Assembly (NCBI GenBank): GCA_014904985.1
Contig: MU128963.1
Location: forward strand, 90,438 to 154,437
From: Hydnum rufescens UP504
Taxonomy: Eukaryota > Basidiomycota > Agaricomycetes > Cantharellales > Hydnaceae
Direction of reading: 5' to 3'
DNA length: 64,000 bases
Under the pieces are notes generated by a model. It had not been told where the DNA came from. It saw only the letters and a list, made by a program, of their open reading frames with translations, and did no database searches. The position numbers and the translations under genes were made by a program. Shown in pieces: positions 9,521-20,011 of the stretch. Every line of letters begins with the position of its first letter. The first letter of the stretch is position 1.

Positions 9521-11273
9521 ATGTTTACAGGTGATCATGGCCATGATCCTGCCAAGATCTCTTTGATGGATCCCATGAGTGGAGATGAAAATAGTGTCGC
9601 CAAATCCTGTATGGATATGCTCTCTGACAAAGACATAGACCTAGTCAGCAACAGTAATGATTATGAAGGTCACAGAGAGCACTGGTATGGTTCATTGACA
9701 CCATCTTCTCCTGATCCTGACTCACCTTCCCCTGGTTTCTTGGGCAAAAGCAGTGGAATGTCAGAATATGAACTAGAGGGCAGCAAGCCCATTGGCACCA
9801 GCACAAGCAATATAGGCAATGGTTCAGGGCCTGGTGACAATGACACTTCCAATGATGGTAACTTTGAGAACTCCGATCTTGTCAACTTTCAGCAGGGCTA
9901 TGGGCATGAGCTGCTCAGTCAGCCACCTGCGAAACGGGTCAATGACTTTGAGTCTAACTCTGAGGATGTTGAACCCCATCTGCCACCAAGAAGCCCTGGC
10001 TGGTGAGTCAGTCATAGTAGGACCTTATATCATGATCACTAATAAATTTGCTTGTTGAGTCTAATCCTTTGCCTTCGATGTTGTCAAGCGGCACTCTGCA
10101 AAAATCTTTGAAGATGCACGTATCTCAAGGAATCAAGCCTCAGCTTCAGGTAAGGTTTTGTTTATCATCTTTATTTTTTGATTGTTGATTCAAAGTCTTG
10201 ACCATTATGGCAAGATAGAAGAAGATCCATGCTCGCCTCGTGCACACTGTGGGTACTGACACCCAAGAAGAACAGGGGAGCTCTGATGCCTCACTGTCTC
10301 ATTCAGTAACACCCGCTGTAGGCAAGTATGAGAGCACCAAGGCCAATCATCAGCTCGTCATCAAAATGACAAAGTCTTTATACTGCCTTGCACTGATTAC
10401 AAGCAACCCCTGGGCAACTATGGGTATGCAGGACATACTTGTCAACAATGCATTCAAGATAGCCCATTGACAAAATCCTGACATTCTGCACTTCTGCAAG
10501 ACAGTGGAGCTCCACAAAAATGTAAGACCAATGAAGAAATAGTTTCAAGTGTTTATTCCCTTTGAGCAGATCATGGGGGTTCACTCAAGATTCCGCAACC
10601 AATTCAAACAGGCAGCTCAAAAGCATGTCCCTTCATTTTATGGTCTCGTCAATATGTCACCTGAGAGCATCAGTGGCAAAGTTGCCATTGCACTGGCTAA
10701 TGGAAATTATCGTGCCAAGATGTTTGCTGCAGGCAAGGTATGTATCCTATTTTATCCCCAGTTCCATTCCAAAATCATCCTACCGCAGACTTGGACTGGA
10801 CTCTATGAACATCCGTGTATCTCAGCTGTCATCAATGAGGGTTATTTCCTGAATGACAAGAGTGAAGGGGTGGCACACTTTATGAGCTTCACACCTCAAA
10901 TGCCTATTCCGACAGTTTGCTTTGCCGTCACTGCAGTACAGTTTTATACCTTTTCTTTTTGATTAATTAACTCATGTATAATCCAGATCAAGGCGGCACT
11001 CTCTGAGTATGCTACTGGAATTTATAAGCCTGCTGAATTTTCGGCAAAGGTTTGGGCACCTGATTATGAAGCTGAGGTTGCCAACTGGAAGTTTTGGGCA
11101 AGCAAGGATGATGTGCACATTGCAATGTCTCGCCACATACTCGTATCACTGTCAAAACTCACCGCATACTTTTTTCCACTTTTTGTATTACCTGTCACTA
11201 ATATTTTATCTAAATATAGGAAAACTTGTCGATACAACCCTGCTGGAAGTACCAGCAACATAATATTGGATGA
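9521..11273 (+). pseudogene. DUF6532-type gene with two in-frame stops
   Basis: The first exon (from 9521, M-F-T-G-D) is acidic and Ser/Pro/Asn-rich, a disordered N-terminal half. The second half shows the DUF6532 pattern: ISAVINEGYFLNDKSEGVAH, then PIPTVCFAVTAIKAALSEYATG, then FSAKVWAPDYEAEVANW. Introns that keep this frame are about 10738-10791, 10936-10986 (donor GTACAG) and 11143-11219, with a TGA stop at 11271. Between about 10,226 and 10,737 the frame is broken by TGA (about 10,468) and TAG (about 10,540) without a convincing intron. DUF6532 proteins are abundant in Agaricomycetes and have no assigned function. It may be a decayed gene or may use an unusual splice pattern. Confidence 0.6.
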
Positions 11274-11404
11274 TGATTAATACATCCACCTCTTGTATGT
11301 TTGTACTCAAACACCCGGATGTTCATACACTCATCTTTCTCCCCTCAGATGTTCATATACTCATATCTTCATATGCCTGGGCATTCATATATTCCTGCTT
11401 TCAT

Positions 11405-11755
11405 ACACTCACATTCGTAAACTTGGACATTTGAAAAATTCAGATGCCCAAAAACTTGAATGTTCATAACCTTGCACATTCGTAAACTCGCATATTTGCA
11501 AACTCGCACATTCATAAACTCGCATATTTTCAAACTCGCATATTTTCAAACTCACATATTTTCAAACTCGCATATTTTCAAACTCACATATTTTCAAACT
11601 TGCGCATTCGTAAACTTGCATATTTGCAAACTTGCGCATTCATAAACTTGCATATTTGCAAACTCGTGCATTTGTAAACTTGCATATTTGTAAACTCAGA
11701 TGTCTGTAAACTCAGGTGTTTGTAAACTCAGATGTTCATAAACTCAGATATTTGT
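11405..11755. repeat. Minisatellite, 16-17 bp unit
   Basis: About twenty degenerate head-to-tail copies of a unit close to CAAACTCGCATATTTT. Variants include CATTCGTAAACTTGCAT and, at the right end, TGTTTGTAAACTCAGA. The central copies (about 11,520-11,600) are nearly identical and the edges are decayed. It lies between the DUF6532 relic and the LINE fragment. A short open frame across it is an artefact of the repeat. Confidence 0.85.
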
Positions 11756-11969
11756 TTCCCCACTTTCTCCTGCTGTACACTTTTCTTGGGTCACTCCTTT
11801 TTGTTCACCACTCATATTCTATACTCTGCAATACAGTTTCTGTATGCTTCAAAACACAATTGAAGACTCTGAATTATTTACATTTTTTGAAGCCTCAGGA
11901 AGAGGAGAGCAATTTTGAACTTCAAAAGACTTCAGAAGCTGTAAAGCTTGGGCTCTGAAGGCTCAGAAT

Positions 11970-12599
11970 ATGGACTTTGCTTCCTTGCCTTCCATTCCTC
12001 AGGAGCCTTCTGAAAGCTCAGAACCTCATCTTGATTTTCCTGATGTACTCAAGCTATTAGACACAAACAAAGACCTGGTGATACTGATGGGGTGGGCACC
12101 TGGACACCTTGATATAATAGGCAATGAACATGCAGACCTCCTGGCCAAAAGGGGTGGTGGTGAAGTATCGACCCATCCCAAGTTTCTCTCACTATCCTAC
12201 ACAGGTAGCCTTCAGAAACAAGAGCTCCTGGAGCACTGGATATGTGAATGGATCCCCTCAGCCTGCAACTGCAACTCAGCCTTCCACCCTGCTGACAAAT
12301 TCAGCCCAAGTCTCCACCAAATGGTGCTGTGCAGCAAACTCAGGCAGAAGACCTTTAGCCAGGTTGTCCAATGCTTGACTGGACATGCACATATAGGGAG
12401 CTACTATGCAAAATTCATACCTGACAAAGAAGTCTATTGCCCATGTGGCAAAGACCTACAGACCCACGAACACATCCTATGGTCATGCATGCTCCACAAG
12501 GAACACTGCCACTTACTAGGCAACACAGACCAAGACCACAATATGGCAAAACTCCTGGGCACGACAGATGGTAATGTACAACCTCACTGGCTTTATTGA
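11970..12599 (+). mobile_element. 5'-truncated LINE (non-LTR retrotransposon): RNase H and C-terminal Cys motif
   Basis: The 209-residue frame contains GWAPGHLDIIGNEHADLLAK, the conserved C-terminal RNase H segment (GH...GNE.AD.LA) found in Tad1/Jockey-like LINEs. It ends with CPCGKDLQTHEHILWSC, the Cys/His motif that terminates many fungal LINE ORF2 proteins. The reverse transcriptase and endonuclease are absent, and the residues before about 12,040 have no LINE similarity that I can see, so this is a 5'-truncated copy. The 3' UTR and tail, if present, lie in 12600-12720; I see no clear poly(A). Confidence 0.75.
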
Positions 12600-13088
12600 G
12601 GCATCAGAGGCATTCTCAAAGACTTAAATGTACCTCACTCTAACTATTCCCCACAGCCCAAGACACAGGAGAAATTCAACCTACAAGATGTGACATCAAG
12701 GCGGAATGGTTCATGTCTCTCCCTAACTGTTCTTTCCCCCTCCCACCTCTGCAACTGAAGGGACTGTCTGTCAACACTCTCAGGAGTGTTCACCCCCTGT
12801 TAGCTTTTGTATGTGTGAACAACCCAGCATATCACCAGGCATGCTGTTTCACTTCAATTAATTCCTATATGCCCCCTCCATCTCATATGTACCCCATGGC
12901 TCCGTCCCGCTGTCCCATCCATCTCAGAGCACACCCGCACTATATAGAATCTACACCCCTCCACTCACCCCCGTCACAATACCCCGTTCAAACTGTTAGA
13001 TTAACTTCCAAGTACAGACTCATCATGTATTTGGACCGTTCTTGGCCCTCCGGGAGCCTACTGCGGTATATAAACCAGAATTCCTCCT
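12600..13088. other. Non-coding or unrecognised, right of the LINE
   Basis: No domain was recognised in any frame. CpG remains scarce in most of it. A TATATAAACC motif lies near 13068, just before the inverted-repeat arm at 13089. Confidence 0.3.
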
Positions 13089-13120
13089 CCTCCAAAAAAA
13101 CCGAAGCATGTGATTTTCGG
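13089..13120 (+). repeat. Left arm of a 32-bp inverted repeat (partner 14681-14712)
   Basis: The arm contains AAAAAAACCGAA, CATGTGATTT and CGG, and matches the reverse complement of 14681-14712 with two mismatches. The two arms enclose 1.56 kb without a recognised transposase, so this could be a small non-autonomous element or two inverted insertions of one family. Confidence 0.7.
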
Positions 13121-14195
13121 CAAGAGCCGAAGTGTATTGCAGTCGCAGCAGCAATGGAGAACTTTTCAACTACACAAATTAAGGGAAAACTACTTGGCCA
13201 GTAGGAAGGGCACAAGTTTGGTCTTAGCAGGACTGCAGCAAGATGAACTCTTGCCCTAACACAAGAAAATTTGAATTTGAAACTCAACCACAGTCATACA
13301 AGCAAACACGAGAGCAACACCGAGGGGGGGAATTGAAGGAGAAGCCAGAAAATACAGGCAAAATAAAGAAAAACTAGGGCAGGTGATGGAGGGAAGCTCA
13401 AAAAAGGAAGGCTGGATGGTCCACCCTATGACCATAGTTAATATGATATAGGGTTGCATGAGGGAAGTACATAAAAAGGGGAGCTCAAGGGGTGTACCCC
13501 CTTTGAGGGAATAAAATTTCCCTGGTGTGATTAGCAAGGCTAGATAGGAAAGAACCTTGACTGCATATCTAGAACCCAGATAGGATAGAACACGGGGTCC
13601 AACTGCAAGTCTATGCAGCCGAGGGCAAACCGTGACCTGGGGGTTTTGCAAGAAACGAGAGAGCAAGTCGCGGACTTACTCAACCCAAGGTGCCTCAGCT
13701 CTTTACAAGGTGCCCATACTTGCATTCAACAAGGACTGATCAGCCAGCATTGGATTATTGGAAGGTACGCACTCCATTTCGTTTCATCCGATATTCATCC
13801 ACCCACCAGCTGCACTCTGCAGTACCATCCGTCGGCATGCCCTGGTTTTTATCACATCAAGCAGTAGATACAAGGGGAGCAGTCCCCGGACGTGCAAGTT
13901 GACCATGTGACACTGTCTGCCAAGCATTCAGGTCAGGAGCACTGGGATTAGGCTCGTTCGGTGGCACCGGCACATAGGAACACAGCACTGAAAACACCTT
14001 GTTGGGGTTGTCGTCGGCACCCGCGACCCCCGGGGTATTCAGTGGAGAACTTAACTGGTTGAGGGATTTGAAATCGCCGACGACGACGATCCCCTCATCA
14101 TGGGACCGTCGTCATCATCGTTCGAGGTGGGGACACACAAGGGGAATAGTCCCTATAAGCGAGAATAATGAATGTTGTTAGTAACACCACGAAAA
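13121..14195. other. Interior of the inverted-repeat segment, left part
   Basis: No recognised gene. A minus-strand frame of 136 codons (13256-13666) is hydrophobic but has no motif. CpG becomes frequent from about 13.5 kb, so the change in base composition falls inside this segment. Confidence 0.3.
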
Positions 14196-14214
14196 GGGTG
14201 GCTTAAAGCCACCC
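14196..14214. repeat. Perfect 19-bp palindrome GGGTGGCTTAAAGCCACCC
   Basis: Both halves pair without mismatch around AAA/TTT. A related but imperfect form (GGCAGCTGAAAGCCGCC) lies at about 14452-14468, before the second hairpin. Confidence 0.8.
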
Positions 14215-14254
14215 ACTGCGTGGGAGAAGGCCGGGGCTCGAAGACATACCTCGT

Positions 14255-14285
14255 CACCACACCCCAACAGTGCTGGGGTGCGGTG
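14255..14285. repeat. Hairpin 1
   Basis: CACCACACCCCA pairs with TGGGGTGCGGTG around a short ACAGTGC loop. It lies about 60 bp after the perfect palindrome. The same palindrome-then-hairpin order recurs at 14452-14533, so the unit has been duplicated. Confidence 0.75.
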
Positions 14286-14500
14286 TAGTGCTCATCGGAC
14301 TTGTGGTCGCATTCATCCTTCCGATTCCGTGATCGTAAATCGTACGTCGTAATATTTCATAGCGGGGGATGGTGCCTCGGGGTGTAGAGAAAGTCTCTAG
14401 AATGAAAAAGCTTGAAACAATCAGCGAAAATATTGAAGGTGTACGAAAGAGGCAGCTGAAAGCCGCCCCCTAACGTACTGGAAAAGAAAAACTTAGCTGA

Positions 14501-14533
14501 GTACCACACCCCAGCACTGCTGGGAGGTGGTAC
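14501..14533. repeat. Hairpin 2, related to hairpin 1
   Basis: GTACCACACCCCAGCA pairs with TGCTGGGAGGTGGTAC. Paired changes relative to hairpin 1 keep the stem, while the flanks differ more. Confidence 0.75.
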
Positions 14534-14680
14534 AGGGTCTATTGAGCTCCCAGGTTTGTCCTTGGGGCCTGCGGCTGTACGGGACCATAACGCCCAGATT
14601 AAACTTGAGTTGGGCGTTCGTGGGCGATAGCAATAGTCCCTAGAAGACGCAAGCGATACACAAAACGCCAACGGGCGTCT

Positions 14681-14712
14681 CCGGAAATCACATGATTCGG
14701 TTTTTTTGGAGG
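14681..14712 (-). repeat. Right arm of the 32-bp inverted repeat (partner 13089-13120)
   Basis: Reverse complement of the arm at 13089-13120, containing AAATCACATG and CGGTTTTTTTGGAGG. No clear target-site duplication was found outside the two arms. Confidence 0.7.
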
Positions 14713-14779
14713 CCTTATTGGGGGATCGTGGGTGTGTCAGATTTTCGGAATAATTCACACATCCATTCATATACTTCAA

Positions 14780-15748
14780 TCAAGGCGGTGTGGTGGCTGG
14801 GGAACAGGTGTTGTTTCCATTAGGGGGATGGTTGGATGAGCTATCCGTCACTGCAGTGGGGTGGCCGAACTCCTCAACTCCCGTTGTTAGCTTGACAGGC
14901 TCAGACAGCACCAGGGAACCCTTGAAGATTGAGTCTGCTTCTAGCTGGCTACATGCTCCTTTACGACTCTCATAGGGGAGTATTAACAACCTGGGAAGTT
15001 TCCGCTCGTGTCTCTTCCAGTTTATGCTGCTCTTGAGGATCTTCATGGAAGTCTGCCCGTCAGGCAGGCTTACTCCCACAAATACTGGCTCCCTTACGAC
15101 AGGTTCTACCCTCAGGCCTTGACCAAGTTCGGATACAGGAGTTCCGGTCCCTCTCAGCAGCGTCAGTACAGAGCCTCACGCGATGGCCCTTTCATTAACC
15201 CTGGGTCCAGGCCTCCATCTAGATTCGATCTTGCGTATGTTGGTATGGCCTTGCATTGTTGTATTCCGGGCACCCGTATGGCTTAAAGCTTGGGCCATGA
15301 TCCCTTGGAGCAGATACTCTCGTGGTGGAGGCCGTCGTATGTTACTATCCGTAACGCTGGTAGGGTGGCTAGTTTGCATAAACCTCGTAATCGATTCTGG
15401 CTTCTCCCTGACCGTGGCAGTGCTCACGCTCACATCACCATTGCCGGTTCGCATGAACTTCTCAGTTGTAACAATGGCCACGGTAGCAACCGGCTGCTTA
15501 GAATGGGACGGTCTTGCGGATAACTCGAGTCTCATAGACATGGATGAATCCGGCGGCTCATCCGGTTCAAGTCCATTGTGAGATGTATCTTTTTGCATTC
15601 TTGATCGTTTGGGGAAGACTGGTCCCTTCACTGATGCTGGTTCCTGAGTTTTGGGGTCTTGAGCAACCATTTTGATAGTCCATTTGCTGTGTTTGGCACT
15701 GTCCTTGGATGCTCTCGTTCGGGATTGGATGTGGGAATCTCAGCATTC
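14780..15748 (-). pseudogene. Hypothetical gene, single in-frame stop
   Basis: One minus-strand frame is open from about 15748 to 14780, except for a TGA at 15176-15178 that may come from a single substitution. The upstream part (ATG at 15670) is Ser/Thr/Pro/Arg-rich with PPPREYLLQGIMAQALSHTG. The part after the stop contains VSLPDGQTSMKILKSS and LPRLLILPYESRKG. No family was recognised. Because codons on either side of the stop are in the same frame, a recent nonsense mutation or a sequencing error is more likely than an intron. Confidence 0.4.
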
Positions 15749-16512
15749 CTCGATAACAACGGTGCGGATCTCTGAGCCTCGGGTCCTTGGGCTGTCGTAT
15801 TCTGGGCATGCATCCAATTTAAAATCGGGAACATGTTCCCCTGAAACAGGTCTACTCATGTAACATGCTTGCTTAGGGCATCAGTGAGCTCTCATGCAAT
15901 AAGCTGGCTAAATCTAGACATGAAGGGTTGAATGGTCCCTGTACACGACATGAGATACAGTATTCAATGACGGTTATAAGGTATGCATCCAGGAATCATC
16001 GATGGAAGATGGCTGGGTCCGACCATCTTCCGGTAAGTTTAGAGTAGCTTCCTCGAGTACTCGTGAGGCTCGAAGGCAGGAGCCCCCTTGTTGGATCGTG
16101 TCCCCTTGTGGTGGCAACACCGCATCATTCCGATGACTGCCTGATTCGAGTCTGGCCATTCTGCTTTGAAGAATGAGTCCGAGATCAATTGGTGCTGTAT
16201 TGTAAAATTCAAAGCCACAAGCGCAGTGTTCCCTGTCCGAGGTTATTATCATTGGATTAGAATACTTGTCACTGGCCGGACTACCTAGCAGCGGTAGGAA
16301 AGGTTACTCCACGTAATACCCGAGGCCCTACCGTGAAGCCGAGGGCGAGCGAGAGGGGTACCGTATTTTCCAGCAGTAGAACCGTGCCAAGGCCCGAAAT
16401 CCCAGGCTGAAAAATATCGTAGGTGGTATCAGTTGCTCCAAGCGCTTCGTAAGAGCCCACCGCCATCACCGTCGTAATATCCAACTGATACCCTCACGGT
16501 CGAGGCGTAGAA
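15749..16512. other. Gap between the hypothetical gene and MED7
   Basis: Short frames are present on both strands, but none with a recognised motif. It probably holds the 3' side of MED7 and the 5' side of the minus-strand gene to the left. Confidence 0.3.
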
Positions 16513-17690
16513 TCACCCGGCAGTACGAAACGCGTGCGTCTCCTCTGCCCACCTCCAAACCTGATCCAGATCAACGAGATCCCATTCATCGCCAGCACGA
16601 GCGCCGAGGATGCCGGCAGGCAAATCGCCGTCTATTGCCATAGGTTCCGCAGACATAACTGCTTCATCCGCAGACAGAGTTTTATCGATGATCCTCCGCT
16701 GCGCCTGGTCGCAATCGCCGCTGCCACCACTGGGAGAACCAATCTCTGCCGCGCGCAGGCGAAGCGTGGCTAGCGTCGCAGTCAGTGCGTCACATTTCCT
16801 GTCATCCCATAGTCTAGTGGTAAGAACATCGCATGGCGGGGACAAGAAAGACCGCGAATGAACGTAAACTGACGCGTGAATTGCTCTGGTTTCCTCCCGT
16901 CTCGCTGCAAGCTGGTTCTTGCGGGCGAGCTCCAAAGTACCTCGGGCCTACACCACACCCCAAAATACCCATAGATCAGAAACATCTCAAGGAAACAAGG
17001 TCTCATATGCAAAAAGGGATGAACGCACTTGGATAGGTCGAAGCTCGTTGACCGCCGCGACCATGTTCAACGCCACAAGACCGATCCAGTCGATATGCTT
17101 CGCCCACAGGGGCTCTTGAGGGACATCCGGAAGTATTGGCGGCGGCGGGATCAGGAGTGCCCCAACGAGGGAGTGATACTCCAATAATAGTGTCTGAAGG
17201 AGTTTCTGCAGCGCAGGTCGATGATCTACAAGAGTACCTCAATGATGACAATTATGAGCAGAATGAGTATATAGATGCACATACCTGTCCCTTTTGGATA
17301 TAACCGCGTAATTCCACCTTCTTCCAACGTCGGATGTCTTTCTGGGTCTATCAAATCCAAAGCGATCAAAATGGCATGAACGAGCAGTTCACAAACCCGT
17401 TTTGCAAACGCACGGGCCAGAGATCCCCAAAAGTCTCATAGCCGCCCTCTTCCACGATTCAATCCGCCCGAGGGGGCTCCAGTGTCGTCAGATCCCAGGC
17501 CGGGACCTGACTCTGGTCTGCCAGGACCTCGCGCTGCTTTTCGAGGGACAATTCATCGTGAACAGAGGTATCCGTCCGTGCGCGAAGAAGACTCAGAAGA
17601 GCAAGATTTGTCTTTGTGTAGAGCTTGTACTGCGACGGTGGGGATGGGAATGGATTCACGATCTCCTCCAGCCATGTGTACGTCTTATGT
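16513..17690 (-). CDS. MED7: Mediator of RNA polymerase II transcription subunit 7
   Basis: MED7 belongs to the middle module of Mediator and pairs with MED21. Minus-strand exons are about 17690-17397 (NPFPSPPSQYKLYTKTNLALL, the classic F-P-P-P...YKLYT start, then DWIVEEGGYETFGDLWPV), about 17347-17285 (HPTLEEGGITRLYPKGT), 17225-17029 (LQKLLQTLLLEYHSLVGALL, later HIDWIGLVALNMVAAVNELR), 16947-16874 (ARGTLELARKNQLAARREET) and 16798-16513 (KCDALTATLATLRLR, then an acidic tail and TGA). The splices give NELRPIQ-ARGTLEL, matching the conserved NEyRPHQARE. The first intron boundary (17348 to about 17410) and the initiator are uncertain: no ATG directly precedes NPFPSPP, so a tiny first exon is likely. 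The gene looks intact and is a good single-copy anchor for this part of the window. Confidence 0.9.
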
Positions 17691-18297
17691 AAGGAGCTGT
17701 ACGGTCACGTCACTCGTGACATAATACTGTCGTTGTCACGCACGGCCGCACGAAATACATCAACTTGTAACGAATTCGAATATCGCGCATATTCATGTTG
17801 CCAAAAGATCTCTAGGCCAGCCATCTAGCTCTATTCACACTCCCCCTCCAGCAATCCCCGGGCCCCGATCTAATCCCCCATCGTCGCTTGTGAGGAATTT
17901 CACCTATCCATATCCACCCGTCTCTCCCCTCCCCTCCCCCCCCGCTCGGAAACTATCCGATACTATACATCAGGATGCACAAAAACGACCATCTTAAAAA
18001 GGCATTTGAAACCAACCTATATTGTCAAAGAATTCCTCTTGCACTGTCTGTCCTTCTCCCTTGTTCTCGACACTCGGTGGTAGTGGTGGTGGTGGACAAT
18101 GCGAGTGTCGGTGGAACGGAGAATAAGAAATGACAGAGAGCATAGGGAATGGATGACATGAAGCCTACCTGGCGGGGGGGAGAAGGAAGGAACTCCCGTG
18201 CATCTCACGAGATATTCACTAGAACTTAATCATGCAGACGACCTAGGGTACACAGAATTTAAAGGAGAAAAAAGAGAAGAAACAGCAACAGCAACCA
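17691..18297. other. MED7 upstream region
   Basis: No gene seen. It contains a C-rich stretch (about 17930-17945) and a CACCACCAC/GGTGGTGG run at about 18075-18095. This is probably the MED7 promoter and the decayed 3' end of the neighbouring membrane-protein copy. Confidence 0.35.
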
Positions 18298-18900
18298 TCA
18301 AGGGAAAAACAGAAAGGAGTCTGAACCCAATACCCCATCAAGAGACACCCCAAGCGATATACGGACATAGACGGAGAGTAGAATACGTACTGAAAAGCAT
18401 AGAAACCTGGAGCAACAAGGTGAGACCAATATACGAGGTGGAAGGAGCGATGAGTAACGAAACATACGCAGCGACAATATTGATATACTCCAGAGTCGTA
18501 TTGTAGAGCAGAGCCATATAAATAGTCGCGATTCTATGGGGGGACGTGAATGGAGTGTATAGAGAGAATGTATAGGGTGACTAAGTACTGTGGGACCCAA
18601 AACAGGCATATAATATAAAGCAACGTATGCCATTAGCGCTAGACGGGCGGGGAATAAGCGTGCAGACCTTGCAATACATCGGGAATAAAAGGCAAAATAT
18701 ATACCAGTTTGGGATACATCAAAAATGCAAAAGCCAAAAACCATGCCCCGTATAAAGACGGGTTCGGAGGGCAAGAAGCTGCCGCAAAAGTCGGAAAGTT
18801 GGACAACAAAGGCGCCGTTTAGATACATGTCATCATGTTGGCAAACAGCTGTTGGGCAGCATGATAAACATGTTTTTCAACGGGATGTTTTTGGTCCAAC
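18298..18900 (-). pseudogene. Membrane-protein family 2, copy g (5' part only)
   Basis: The minus-strand 5' part resembles the family 2 N-terminus: LNGAFVVQL, then PVFIRGMVFGFCIFDVSQTG, followed by the second conserved segment. It breaks off at about 18,300, where it joins sequence resembling the stretch after 47.0 kb. The downstream exons (RLTDRW, DLATGN and the C-terminal tail) are missing. Family 2 is possibly a distant relative of DUF6534. Confidence 0.5.
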
Positions 18901-20000
18901 GGTCAAATTTCCGCAGGTGCTTCTTGTCTGCTGAGGAGGAATATCTGTGCATTTATACCGCAGTAGGGGTTGAGGACGACAGAATGCGACAAGACTATAA
19001 GCAGAGACACCGAAGGCATTGAGGGATGGGACGGATCGGTGTGGGGATGAAGGCCATCAGATGATATTAATAGCGAGCACATACTTCCAAGAGTAGAACA
19101 AATGATATCCAAACGGTCCGGCTAGGACGGCCTCGAGACGATGAAAGTCATAAAATTCACGCAAGGGCTGGGAGGGCGTTGTGACAGAGGACACAACCCA
19201 AGAAACGTGTGAAACATAGGAAGTATGAGATGCTATTCAGAGAGAGTGCTTAGATAGTTTGAAATCTTTGGGCTCGCAGGGATGGCCAGAAGTCCAGTGA
19301 CAGGTACTTGCACTAGCCGCAGCAGTCCAGTATATATGCCGTTTCTTATTTCCATACCAACCGTCCTTCCGTAGAAAGCCACATGGCATCCTATCCCAGT
19401 GTGCTGATGACGAATTTTCGAGTGCGTAAGGACAGATGGAATCGTAGGAAGAGAATAGCCTAAACTCGCAGGGGAGAACGAGAAGAGACATTGAGATGAT
19501 CGCAATGATTCCTAGAATACGGGAGATGTTATCAGTTTCATGAAGTATAATCAATATCATACGGATGGATTCTCAGCCCCCTGCCTGAAAGAGGCGATGG
19601 ACGGAATTTTCTTTATTGGAGCCATTGAAAAGTACGATATTCGTGGCTAGGGTGACGAGATCTGGAGTCTTGGACCAAGCTCCGTGACATCCAAATTTAG
19701 TGACGGAATATATGGTCATTTGGTGGCATTGCATTCATTAGTGTCGGAGATCAGGGCCAGATCGTCACTCATCCTGGTGGTATTCTACGTTCCTCGACGA
19801 CGACCTTAGAGAACATATTTATTACCATGGAATAGCATTTACTCGCTCCAAATCTTAGAGCGGACCTATCGGTGTAGATAACAATGTGACACCCCGTTGA
19901 GCATTGCTTGCGTCGTACTCCGACGTCTCGGCAGGTGGATCTTTTCAACTGATCGGATGGCTTAGATAGAGTTGGCAGGATTCCTATCAAGATGTAAGGA
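18901..20000. other. Unrecognised sequence with short minus-strand frames
   Basis: A 107-codon minus-strand frame (19237-19560) starts with a hydrophobic segment (ISRILGIIAIISMSLLVLP), compatible with one membrane helix. I do not recognise it and found no second exon with confidence. The rest shows no signal. Confidence 0.25.
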
Positions 20001-20011
20001 TCGCGCGGTGG

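Noticed and set aside
11460..11645. Plus-strand 61-codon frame with repeated YFQTHIF-like residues
   Set aside because: It lies entirely within the 16-17 bp minisatellite and has no independent support.
13256..13666. 136-codon minus-strand hydrophobic frame
   Set aside because: No motif, no exon partner, and located in the inverted-repeat segment. Probably chance.
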